DNA from: Paenibacillus_I sp035510375
GTDB taxonomy: Bacteria > Bacillota > Bacilli > Paenibacillales > Paenibacillaceae
Assembly (NCBI RefSeq): GCF_035510375.1
Contig: NZ_DATKHG010000046.1
Direction: 5' to 3' (one strand)
Length of the DNA: 64,000 nt
Shown piece by piece: positions 39,038 through 46,132 of this stretch. Numbering within the stretch: the first letter of the stretch is position 1; the number at the start of each line of letters is the position of its first letter. Below the pieces are notes generated by a model, which had not been told where the DNA came from, searched no databases, and saw nothing but the letters and a program-made list of their open reading frames with translations. The position numbers were made by a program, and so were the translations under genes.

Positions 39038-40747
39038 ATGCGGCCTCGTATGAATAAACAGGCGAATGGACGAACCGGGCGAGACGGCCTGCCTGCCGGT
39101 GCCTGGATCCGCGGGGCGGCGCTGCTGGGCGGGGCGGCGCTCTTATCGAAGGCGATCGGTACGCTGCAGAAAATTCCGCTGCAGAACGTGGCCGGCGACC
39201 GTGTGTTCGGCTTGTACAGCGCGGTTTACCCGTTCTATCAGCTGCTGCTGTTTCTGGCGGCGGCCGGCATACCGTCGGCGGTGTCGCTGCTCGTGGCGCA
39301 GCGGATGGAGCGGGGCGACGCCGAAGGCGGCCGGCGGCTGGCAAGGGCCGCGGTTATTGTGCTCGGACTTACGGGCGCGGGCGGGTTTGTCGCGATGTGG
39401 ACGGGCGCCGAACGCGCAGCCGCCTGGATCGGCGACCGGGCGGCCGCACAGGCGGTGAAGGCCGCCGCCGCCGCGCTGTGGTTTATGCCGGTTATGGCGG
39501 CGCTGCGCGGCTATTTCCAGGGGCTGCACCGCATGGAGCCGTCCGCCGCTTCCCAGGTGGTCGAGCAGGCTGTTCGCGTAACGGCCATGCTGATTCTGCT
39601 CGGCATCGGCTGGCAAGCGGGCTGGAGCGACGGCTCGCTTGCAGCCGGAGCGACCGCCGGTTCGGCCTTCGGCGGCGCGGCCGGGCTGGCGGTTATGGCG
39701 CTCTGGTGGCGGCGCGAGCGGATGAAAGCCGTCGTCGTTTATCGTTGGGGCGGCTCCGGACGAGACGGTTGCATTAGGAGCCGTGCGGTGGAAAGGGTCG
39801 GGGGCTTGTGGCCGGATATGAAGCTGCTCGCCGCGGTAGGCCTGCCCGCCGCCCTCGGCTCGGTCGCGGTGCCTGTCGCGGGCATCGTCGATGCTTTTAC
39901 GGTGCCTCGGCTGCTCGCGGCGCAGGGTGCTTCCGCGGCGGATGCCATGACCGCGTTCGGGCTGTACAGCCGCGCACAACCGCTCGTGCAACTGGTCGTG
40001 ATGGTCGCGGGAGCGGTGGCTGGCGCATTGGTGCCGGCGCTTGCGGCCGCCCTTGCGCGAGGCGATCTGGACGCCGTTCGGATGCAGGCGTCGCTTGCCG
40101 TCCGCACGGCCTGGTGGACCGGCGCGGCCGCCGCCGTGGGGCTGATGCTGCTCGCCGAGCCGTTCAACGTCGCTTTGTACGCCGACCGTCAGGCCGGCGG
40201 CACGTTTGCGGTCGTCTGCGGCACCGCCTGGGCGGCGACCGTGAGCGCGGTGTCGGCCGCCGTCCTGCAGGGGCTCGGCCGGGCGGGCCTATCGGCCGCC
40301 ATGCTGCTGCTCGGCGCGCTGCTGAAGGCCGCGCTCAACCTCGCGCTCGTGCCGGCGTTCGGCATCGCGGGCGCGGCCTGGGCCGGCGTGGCCGCCTTCA
40401 CGGCCGCGGCCCTGCTCGGCGCAGCCGCCGTGCGCCGAGCCGCCGGCGGCGCGCCCCGGGCGATGCACGCGCTGCGCTTTGGCGCGGGCATCGCCGTCGC
40501 GCTCGCGTGCATGGCCGCGGCGCTCCTGTTGGCCGAGCGCGGCTTCGCGGCGCTGCTCGGCCTGGCGCCGCCGCTGCCCGGGCGGGCGGCAGCGGCGGTG
40601 CTGGCGCTGACGGGCACAGCCGTCGGCGCCGCGGTGTTCGCCGCCGCGCTGCTGCTCGCGGGCGGCGTTGGCGCGCGGGAGCTGCGCGCGCTGCCGGGCG
40701 GCGGCAGGCTGGCCGCCCGGCTCCGGCGGTGGCGGCTGCTGCCGTAG
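39038..40747 (+). CDS. yabM: SpoVB/MurJ-family polysaccharide flippase (YabM-like)
   Basis: About 569 aa with some 13-14 hydrophobic segments, a member of the MOP exporter superfamily that includes SpoVB, MurJ and YabM. Such proteins flip lipid-linked sugar precursors across the membrane. GAALLSKAIGTLQKIPLQNV near the N-terminus and VFGLYSAVYPFYQLLLFLA are typical. The start is uncertain: ATG 39038 sits close behind GGGAGG, ATG 39050 is farther, and the open frame reaches 38963, near a TATAAT at 38949-38954 that would make that start almost leaderless. The second half is extremely GC- and Ala-rich (about 40170-40740), which makes many shadow frames. The order spoVT-yabM-yabN is conserved. Confidence 0.85.
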   Translation: MRPRMNKQANGRTGRDGLPAGAWIRGAALLGGAALLSKAIGTLQKIPLQNVAGDRVFGLYSAVYPFYQLLLFLAAAGIPSAVSLLVAQRMERGDAEGGRRLARAAVIVLGLTGAGGFVAMWTGAERAAAWIGDRAAAQAVKAAAAALWFMPVMAALRGYFQGLHRMEPSAASQVVEQAVRVTAMLILLGIGWQAGWSDGSLAAGATAGSAFGGAAGLAVMALWWRRERMKAVVVYRWGGSGRDGCIRSRAVERVGGLWPDMKLLAAVGLPAALGSVAVPVAGIVDAFTVPRLLAAQGASAADAMTAFGLYSRAQPLVQLVVMVAGAVAGALVPALAAALARGDLDAVRMQASLAVRTAWWTGAAAAVGLMLLAEPFNVALYADRQAGGTFAVVCGTAWAATVSAVSAAVLQGLGRAGLSAAMLLLGALLKAALNLALVPAFGIAGAAWAGVAAFTAAALLGAAAVRRAAGGAPRAMHALRFGAGIAVALACMAAALLLAERGFAALLGLAPPLPGRAAAAVLALTGTAVGAAVFAAALLLAGGVGARELRALPGGGRLAARLRRWRLLP

Positions 40748-41322
40748 CGGCGGTGGCGCGCGCGATCCGCTCGGCGTCAAGCGAGCAACATGCTTGGCAT
40801 CCGGCGACGGGTTCCATGCGGCTGAGTATGTGCAGGATGCGCCGGTATGGGTCAACGGCGCCGCCCGGTGAGCAACCATTATTGCGGCGAGTATGCAGAG
40901 TCGGGCGCACACGTTCAAGCGATCGTGCCTTCCAGGAGAGCCTGCCGGATTCATCCATAAATTAGGTCGAACCTGCAAGGGGAGTCCATTGGATTTCATC
41001 CAAGGAGTATTACAGCGCCGACTCTCCCCTGGCTGTTATACTGGATTCTATCCAGCCAAATTCGCCCATAATGGCTGCCGGTGCGGAAAACGGGTGATTC
41101 TATTGCACAATTTCCAATAAAAGCATGGTATTTGCCCCGCTTTTCAACGGTTTGTTGGACGATATCCAACAGAGCAGCCACCGGATGCTTATTCTGAATT
41201 CTACTCCTACCAGGTTGCCGGTCCGGCAACACAAAGTTCGATAAAACTGACGTTTTTCTTCTATATAATGGAAACAAATTTCACGTCGCCGGACAGGCGG
41301 ACGTTCAGGAGGTTGAACCGGC
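40748..41322. other. 575-bp non-coding stretch before mazG
   Basis: No convincing open frame on either strand. The first 170 bases are GC-rich; the rest is close to neutral and full of short palindromes (listed as a repeat cluster). A TATAAT at 41264-41269 lies about 50 bases before mazG and may be its -10, without a clear -35. Confidence 0.6.
40947..41230. repeat. Cluster of small GGAT/ATCC palindromes
   Basis: Four related hairpins recur: GGATTCATCC (40947-40956), TTGGATTTCATCCAA (40989-41003), CTGGATTCTATCCAG (41041-41055) and TGTTGGA-N5-TCCAACA (41153-41171). A different palindrome, GTTGCCGG-T-CCGGCAAC, is at 41214-41230. A longer AGGGGAG..CTCCCCT pairing spans about 40978-41030 and encloses the second hairpin. 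The family resembles intergenic mini-palindromes that I recall from other Paenibacillus genomes; whether it is a mobile repeat or a set of operator sites cannot be told from one copy. Confidence 0.6.
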
Positions 41323-42909
41323 ATGAATGGTTCCATTACGGTCGTAGGACTCGGCTCGGGCGACGCGGATCAATTGACGCTCGGCGTGTGGCGGAGGCTG
41401 CAGGCGGCGGATCGCATCTATGTGCGCACGGAGAAACACCCCGTCATGCGGCTGCTCGGCGAGCACGGGCTGTCCTATTCGTCGTTCGATTATCTCTATG
41501 AGCAGGCGGACTCGTTTCCCGACGTGTACGAGGCGATCGCGGCCGAGTTGATCCGGTTGGCGAAGGAGCCGTCCCCAACCGGCCCGGCTGCCGCGCCTGA
41601 TTCCGGCGCCTCACCCGGCGCCGCTGCCGCGGCGAGTTCCGACTCGGCACGCCCCGCCTCCTTCTCCGGCCCGGTCTACGCTGTGCCCGGCCACCCGATG
41701 GTCGCCGAACGGACGGTGCAGCTGCTGCGGGAGCGCTGCGCCGACCGGGGCATTGAACTCCACATTATCGGCGGCGAAAGCTTCCTCGACCAAGCCTTCG
41801 TCCGGCTCGGCTTCGACCCGATCGAAGGGTTCCAGCTGCTGGATGCCGCCGAGCTGGCTGCATCCTTGCTGCAGCCCCGTCTGCATACGGTCATCGCGCA
41901 AGTGTACGATGCTTTCACGGCCTCGGACGTCAAGCTGTCGCTGATGGAGAAATATCCGGACGATTACCCGGTCGTGATCGGGCATGCGCTCGGCGTCGAA
42001 GGCGAGGAGCGGATCGTCCGGGTGCCGCTGTACGAGCTGGACCGCGCTCCCGGTTTCGGCAACCTGTCGCTCGTTTGGGTGCCGCGCTCGACCGACGTCT
42101 CCCTGCAGAACCGGTCGTTCGACCGGCTGCATGAAATCGTCGGCATTTTGCGAAGTCCCGAAGGCTGTCCGTGGGACCGTGAACAAACGCACCGGTCGAT
42201 CCGCAAAAACTTCATCGAGGAAACCTACGAAGCGATCGAGGCGATCGACAACGACGATCCGGAGGGCATGCAGGAGGAATTCGGCGACGTCATTCTTCAG
42301 GTCATGCTGCATAGTCAGATGGAGGAGGAGAGCGGCACGTTCAGCGTATACGACGTCATTCAGACGCTGAACGAGAAGCTGCTGTTCCGCCATCCCCATG
42401 TGTTCGGCGACGCGGGCGCCGGCGATGCCGGGGAGGCGCTGCGCAATTGGGAGCGGATGAAGGCGGAGGAGAAGCGGCGCAAAGGCATCGACCCGGACCG
42501 CAAATCGGTATTGGACGGCATTCCGAAAGATTTGCCGGCCGTTATGCGGGCGTACGAGCTGCAGAAAAAGGCGGCGAAGGTCGGCTTCGACTGGGACGAT
42601 CTCGGTCCGGTGCTGGCAAAGGTCGAAGAGGAGGTCGCGGAGCTGCGGGAGGCGATCGCGTCCGCCGGAAGGGACGAGCAGGCGCGGGAGCTGGGCGATT
42701 TGCTGTTCGCCGCGGTCAACGTGTCGCGTTTCATCGGGGCCGATCCGGAAGAGGCGCTGGCCGGAACGAACGCCAAATTCAAGCGCCGGTTCGCCTATAT
42801 CGAGGAGAAGCTCCGTTTAAACGGCAAAACTTTTGACCAGACTGATTTGCAGGAGATGGACGGCTGGTGGGAGGAAGCAAAGCGCGAGTCGCAACGATTT
42901 TCTCCGTGA
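41323..42909 (+). CDS. mazG: YabN, tetrapyrrole methylase-like/MazG pyrophosphohydrolase fusion
   Basis: 528 aa. The N-terminal domain (about residues 1-230) has the tetrapyrrole-methylase fold (ITVVGLGSGDADQLTLGV at the start). The C-terminal half holds two MazG units, with CPWDREQTHRSIRKNFIEET and the EExxE metal motif, then a second unit near VEEEVAELREAI. MazG cleaves nucleoside triphosphates to monophosphates and pyrophosphate. An Ala/Ser/Pro-rich insert of about 35 residues (about 85-120) interrupts the methylase domain, unusual for the family. ATG 41323 follows AGGAGG. The order yabM-yabN-hup-yabO fits Paenibacillaceae. Confidence 0.92.
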   Translation: MNGSITVVGLGSGDADQLTLGVWRRLQAADRIYVRTEKHPVMRLLGEHGLSYSSFDYLYEQADSFPDVYEAIAAELIRLAKEPSPTGPAAAPDSGASPGAAAAASSDSARPASFSGPVYAVPGHPMVAERTVQLLRERCADRGIELHIIGGESFLDQAFVRLGFDPIEGFQLLDAAELAASLLQPRLHTVIAQVYDAFTASDVKLSLMEKYPDDYPVVIGHALGVEGEERIVRVPLYELDRAPGFGNLSLVWVPRSTDVSLQNRSFDRLHEIVGILRSPEGCPWDREQTHRSIRKNFIEETYEAIEAIDNDDPEGMQEEFGDVILQVMLHSQMEEESGTFSVYDVIQTLNEKLLFRHPHVFGDAGAGDAGEALRNWERMKAEEKRRKGIDPDRKSVLDGIPKDLPAVMRAYELQKKAAKVGFDWDDLGPVLAKVEEEVAELREAIASAGRDEQARELGDLLFAAVNVSRFIGADPEEALAGTNAKFKRRFAYIEEKLRLNGKTFDQTDLQEMDGWWEEAKRESQRFSP

Positions 42910-43083
42910 ATTCGTCAAAAATCGGCTTTTTCCCCTAAAAATCGAAAAAATTTTCTTCCATAAGCAGGATTTGTCCGGCCGGAGAAGAATATTACATTTC
43001 GAACGCGGGACTCATCAAAGGCTTTGGCGAGCCGACTAGCCGCCAAACTATTAAACGGATGATACTAGGAGGTTATGTTAATC

Positions 43084-43356
43084 ATGAACAAAACGGATCT
43101 TGTCAACAACATTTCCGCCAAGAGCGGCCTGACAAAACGCGATGTGGAAGCGGTTCTTAACGGATTCCTCGGTGAAGTGACCGAAGCGCTGCAAAGCGGC
43201 GACAAAGTGCAGCTGATCGGCTTCGGCACATTCGAAACCCGCAGCCGTTCCGGCCGTGTCGGCCGCAACCCGCAAACGGGCAAAACGATCGAGATTCCGG
43301 CATCCAAAATCCCCGCTTTCAAAGCCGGCAACAAACTGAAGGACGCCATCAAGTAA
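43084..43356 (+). CDS. hup: DNA-binding protein HU
   Basis: 90 aa histone-like protein. It starts MNKTDLVNNISAKSGLTKRD, and the DNA-bending arm with GFGTFETRSRSGRVGRNPQT (about residues 46-65) is standard. It shapes the nucleoid and assists replication and repair. ATG 43084 is preferred, 11 bases after AGGAGG; the ATG at 43075 is too close. The upstream spacer (42910-43083) is AT-rich but no confident promoter was identified. It is followed at once by rqcP. Confidence 0.95.
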   Translation: MNKTDLVNNISAKSGLTKRDVEAVLNGFLGEVTEALQSGDKVQLIGFGTFETRSRSGRVGRNPQTGKTIEIPASKIPAFKAGNKLKDAIK

Positions 43357-43358
43357 GC

Positions 43359-43637
43359 ATGCGTCTGGACAAGTTTCTCAAAGTATCGAGATTGATCAAG
43401 CGGCGCACCGTCGCCAAGGACGTGTCCGAGCAAGGCCGCGTCTGGATCAACGGGCGGGAAGCGAAGCCGAGCAGCACCGTCAAAGCCGGCGACGAGCTGA
43501 CGATTCAGTTCGGGCAAAAGACGGTGACCGTCCGCGTCGAGCGCACCGCCGAAACGACGCGAAAGGATGAAGCGTCGGAGCTCTATACTTTGCTGAAGGA
43601 AGAGAACCGCAAAGCCGAAGGCGGACCGGGCTGGTAA
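43359..43637 (+). CDS. rqcP: S4-domain ribosome quality-control protein RqcP (YabO)
   Basis: 92 aa. RqcP binds the 50S-peptidyl-tRNA complex with RqcH and supports C-terminal alanine tailing of stalled chains. The S4 RNA-binding domain spans residues 1-65 (MRLDKFLKVSRLIKRRTVAK). It begins two bases after the hup stop and has no separate ribosome site, which suggests coupled translation. A terminator follows at 43656. Confidence 0.94.
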   Translation: MRLDKFLKVSRLIKRRTVAKDVSEQGRVWINGREAKPSSTVKAGDELTIQFGQKTVTVRVERTAETTRKDEASELYTLLKEENRKAEGGPGW

Positions 43638-43655
43638 GCCCGCCGCCTTATGATG

Positions 43656-43685
43656 AAACCGCTCTTTACGACAAGGGCGGTTTTT
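43656..43685 (+). terminator. Terminator after rqcP
   Basis: AAACCGC (43656-43662) pairs with GCGGTTT (43677-43683), followed by T residues. Confidence 0.75.
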
Positions 43686-43786
43686 CTGTTTGAAAGGGCC
43701 GGTTTCCGTTTAATACTTTGGTAGCCTCGTCTGTTCTAAATCTTGTCCCGCCTCCATACCTATGAATTAGGAAGGAGGGCCAAGCT

Positions 43787-44068
43787 ATGATCGAACAGGG
43801 TAAGGCCAAACGCCAGGAAATTAAAATGCTGAACCGCAAGGTGATGGAAATCACCGGCGTCAGCAATGTGGAGAGCTTCGACAGCGAAGAGTTTTTGCTC
43901 GAGACCGAATGCGGTTTCCTGACCGTCCGCGGTCAAAATCTTCATATGAAGCACCTTAGTTTGGAGCAAGGACTCGTCGCCATCGAAGGAATGGTCCATT
44001 CCGTGGCCTACTTGGACGGCAGCGCCGCCGACAAATCCAAGGGCTTTTTCGGGAAGCTGTTCAAGTGA
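43787..44068 (+). CDS. yabP: Sporulation protein YabP
   Basis: 93 aa member of the YabP/YqfC family, needed for spore formation in some Bacillales and expressed in the mother cell in B. subtilis. The family core reads EFLLETECGFLTVRGQNLHM followed by HLSLEQGLVAIEG. ATG 43787 follows GAAGGAGGG. It overlaps yabQ by four bases (GTGA). I could not identify a confident sigma-E promoter upstream. Confidence 0.92.
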   Translation: MIEQGKAKRQEIKMLNRKVMEITGVSNVESFDSEEFLLETECGFLTVRGQNLHMKHLSLEQGLVAIEGMVHSVAYLDGSAADKSKGFFGKLFK

Positions 44069-44667
44069 GCCTTCAGGTCCAGTTCGTGACGCTGGCCATG
44101 ATGATCGCTTCCGGAATCGGAATGGGCGCGGCATTCGACGGCTATCGGGTCGTGTCGAACGAGCTGAGAATCGGCCGTCTGTGGATTCCGGTTCTGGACC
44201 TGCTTTATTGGGCGGCCGCCACGCTGATGGTGTTCCGCGTGCTGGCGTCGAGCAACGAGGGTGAAGTGCGGGTATACGTTTTTCTCGGGCTGATGATCGG
44301 CGTGGCTTTCTATTTCTGGCTGCTGAGCGGAACGGTCGTCAAGCTCGCACGCTGGCTGGTCGGGGCGGTCCGTTCCTTGATCCGGCTCTCGATCCGGACG
44401 ATCGACCTCCTCCTCGTGCGTCCCGTCAAGCTGCTGTACCGGCTCATCAGGATTTTTTTGGGCTTTGCCATCGTTTTCACTTTGTTCCTCGTCCGAATTG
44501 TGTTACAATTGTGTCGTCCGTTTTGGCTTTTTTTCCGGTGGCTGTCGGCTCCTGTGGCCGGCCCGCTGTGGACGAAGCTCAAGGGATGGTCCGAGGCGCT
44601 CGGAGTTACCGGGTTCTGTCGCAGGATCGCAGCCATCATCGGCACTTTTCGGAAGAAATGGTTTTAG
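44065..44667 (+). CDS. yabQ: Spore cortex biosynthesis protein YabQ
   Basis: 200 aa membrane protein. Hydrophobic segments lie at about residues 5-25, 42-62, 70-90 and 130-155, as expected for YabQ, which localises to the forespore membranes and is needed for cortex formation. GTG 44065 overlaps the yabP stop. The C-terminal part is basic and aromatic. A candidate divIC promoter lies inside its 3' half. Confidence 0.9.
   Translation: MSLQVQFVTLAMMIASGIGMGAAFDGYRVVSNELRIGRLWIPVLDLLYWAAATLMVFRVLASSNEGEVRVYVFLGLMIGVAFYFWLLSGTVVKLARWLVGAVRSLIRLSIRTIDLLLVRPVKLLYRLIRIFLGFAIVFTLFLVRIVLQLCRPFWLFFRWLSAPVAGPLWTKLKGWSEALGVTGFCRRIAAIIGTFRKKWF
44482..44509 (+). promoter_or_regulatory. Candidate vegetative promoter of divIC inside yabQ
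   Basis: TTGTTC (44482-44487) and TACAAT (44504-44509) with a 16-base spacer and a TG upstream of the -10. divIC is needed in growing cells, so a promoter separate from the sporulation genes is expected. Confidence 0.4.
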
Positions 44668-44678
44668 GAGGTACATCT

Positions 44679-45002
44679 ATGGCTAACGCCCGGGGATCCA
44701 AAGAGACAACCGCACATTCAGGCTCGAAACGTCGGCTGAAGCTTTGGTTTGCCTTCATTGCGCTGTTCATGGCATGGGCGATTTATACATGGGTCGTGCA
44801 GATGGAGGACAACGCCCGGACGGCATTGCGGCTGGCCGGCGTTCAGCAGAAGCTTGCCGAGGGCGAGAAGGAAAGCGCAAGGCTGCAGCAGCAGATCGAC
44901 CGGCTCGGCGACCCCGAATATATCCGCGAGCTTGCACGCAAGGAGCAGGACATGATCGTGCCCGGCGAGAAGCCGATACACGTTACGGAAAAGGCGGAAT
45001 GA
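44679..45002 (+). CDS. divIC: Cell-division septum protein DivIC/FtsB
   Basis: 107 aa bitopic membrane protein. A short basic cytoplasmic N-terminus precedes one membrane segment (about residues 25-43) and then a periplasm-side coiled coil (about 47-75) with LAEGEKESARLQQQIDRL, ending in the conserved DPEYIRELARKE stretch. It works with FtsL and DivIB in the divisome. ATG 44679 follows TAGGAGG. The open frame reaches upstream to 44511, but only this start gives the DivIC N-terminus. Confidence 0.93.
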   Translation: MANARGSKETTAHSGSKRRLKLWFAFIALFMAWAIYTWVVQMEDNARTALRLAGVQQKLAEGEKESARLQQQIDRLGDPEYIRELARKEQDMIVPGEKPIHVTEKAE

Positions 45003-45017
45003 CGGGGCATCCGTCTG

Positions 45018-45047
45018 TTGACCTTGCTTCCGGCGTTCGGTTATAAT
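45018..45047 (+). promoter_or_regulatory. Sigma-A promoter of yabR
   Basis: TTGACC (45018-45023) and a perfect TATAAT (45042-45047) 18 bases apart. Transcription would begin near 45054, right before the alternative hairpins. Confidence 0.75.
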
Positions 45048-45059
45048 CACGGTACAATC

Positions 45060-45108
45060 GCAAAAATCAAATTATGCTTACGAAGTTGATTTTTGCTTCG
45101 CAAAAATC
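45060..45108 (+). promoter_or_regulatory. Mutually exclusive hairpins in the yabR leader
   Basis: GCAAAAATCAA (45060-45070) can pair perfectly with TTGATTTTTGC (45086-45096). The latter can instead pair with GCAAAAATC (45100-45108), leaving a three-base loop. Only one can form at a time. The second hairpin ends 4 bases before the GGGAGGAA ribosome site at 45112. There is no U-tract, so translational or stability control is more likely than termination. Confidence 0.6.
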
Positions 45109-45129
45109 CTAGGGAGGAACATTTTATTC

Positions 45130-45657
45130 ATGGCAATTGAAGTGGGAGCCAAATTAGAGGGCAAAGTGACCGGCATTACGCATTTCGGGGCATTCGTCGA
45201 TTTATCGGGGGGTGTCACGGGGCTCGTTCACATTTCTGAAATTGCCGATAATTACGTCAAAGACGTCAAGGATCACCTTAAGATTGACGATATCGTCAAG
45301 GTGAAAGTGATCAATGTGGATAAGGACGGAAAAATCGGTCTTTCCATCAAACAAGCCATCGACCGGCCGGAAGGTTACGTACCGCCGCAGCGGGAACGTC
45401 CTGCAGGCGGAGGCGGTGGAGAGCGGTTCCCACGACAAGGCGGAGGAGGCGGAGGCTCGTTCCCGCGCCAAGGCGGCGGAGGAGGCGACCGGTTCCCGAG
45501 AGGGGGAGGCGGACGCGGCGGGTTTAAAGCGAATCCGGGCAAGCCATCTTTTGAGGATAAAATGTCCCGTTTCCTGAAAGACAGCGAGGAACGGATTTCT
45601 TCCCTGAAGAAAAATACCGAAGGCAAGCGCGGCGGCCGCGGCGCCAAGCGCGTGTAG
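45130..45657 (+). CDS. yabR: S1-domain RNA-binding protein YabR with Gly-rich repeats
   Basis: 175 aa. The N-terminal S1 domain (about residues 1-75) reads GAKLEGKVTGITHFGAFVDL, close to polynucleotide phosphorylase S1 domains. It is followed by a Gly/Arg/Phe-rich stretch (about 95-135) with three near-copies of RFPRQGGGGG, and a basic helical tail. B. subtilis YabR is about 130 residues and lacks so long a Gly-rich stretch. RGG-like repeats often bind RNA or promote condensates, which is inference here. ATG 45130 follows GGGAGGAA, and the leader can form two alternative hairpins. Confidence 0.9.
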   Translation: MAIEVGAKLEGKVTGITHFGAFVDLSGGVTGLVHISEIADNYVKDVKDHLKIDDIVKVKVINVDKDGKIGLSIKQAIDRPEGYVPPQRERPAGGGGGERFPRQGGGGGGSFPRQGGGGGDRFPRGGGGRGGFKANPGKPSFEDKMSRFLKDSEERISSLKKNTEGKRGGRGAKRV

Positions 45658-45674
45658 CATAATAAACGGACATC

Positions 45675-45703
45675 AAGCAGAGCCCGGCGGGTTCTGCTTT
45701 TTT
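45675..45703 (+). terminator. Terminator after yabR
   Basis: AAGCAGA-CCCG pairs with CGGG-TCTGCTT around 45675-45699, followed by TTTT. The stem is nearly perfect. Confidence 0.85.
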
Positions 45704-46061
45704 GCTGTTTCGGAGCCTGCCGCGGTTTCGTATTCCAAGCCCGAAGTCAAGGCTATCGAGCCCGCCGCTGCCGCGCATCGACACCGGAAACGGTACACGG
45801 GCCGGCGGCATCCCGCTTTTGCGTCTTTCGGACGCGTATGCCAAATACTTTCCTGTATATCTCCATCAACTCCGACAGGTTCGGACGGAAAGCGCGTTCA
45901 TTTCCCGGCGGAGGGCACCCGGTTTTTGTTGGCGAATCCGCCGCGAAGCGTCGGGCCTTTCAAGCTCAAACCTGCGCGCCGGCTGCGCTTCACCGTTCTG
46001 CGACAAATCGCACACTCCGCTGTTCCGCTGTCGGAAAAAACTTCATGCCCGCATACGGGTT
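45704..46061. other. Non-coding stretch between yabR and spoIIE
   Basis: About 360 bases. Open frames here have Arg/Ser/Pro-rich compositions and no ribosome sites. In B. subtilis this place holds tRNA-Met and tRNA-Glu genes. I searched for the GGTTCRANYCC T-loop and for acceptor stems and saw no tRNA. Confidence 0.55.
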
Positions 46062-46094
46062 CTGACAAACATCCTGTTCGCGCCCCCCTATAAT
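46062..46094 (+). promoter_or_regulatory. Spo0A-type promoter of spoIIE
   Basis: CTGACA (46062-46067) and a perfect TATAAT (46089-46094) are 21 bases apart. This too-long spacing is the hallmark of the Spo0A-activated sigma-A promoters spoIIE and spoIIG in B. subtilis. Imperfect Spo0A-like sequences lie at 46029-46036 (TGTCGGAA) and 46060-46068. Confidence 0.7.
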
Positions 46095-46132
46095 GGGAGT
46101 CACCCCAAAAAATCCGGAATAGGTGGTGCCGA

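Noticed and set aside
45704..46061. tRNA-Met and tRNA-Glu genes expected from B. subtilis synteny
   Set aside because: No T-loop consensus or acceptor-stem pairing was found in this interval.
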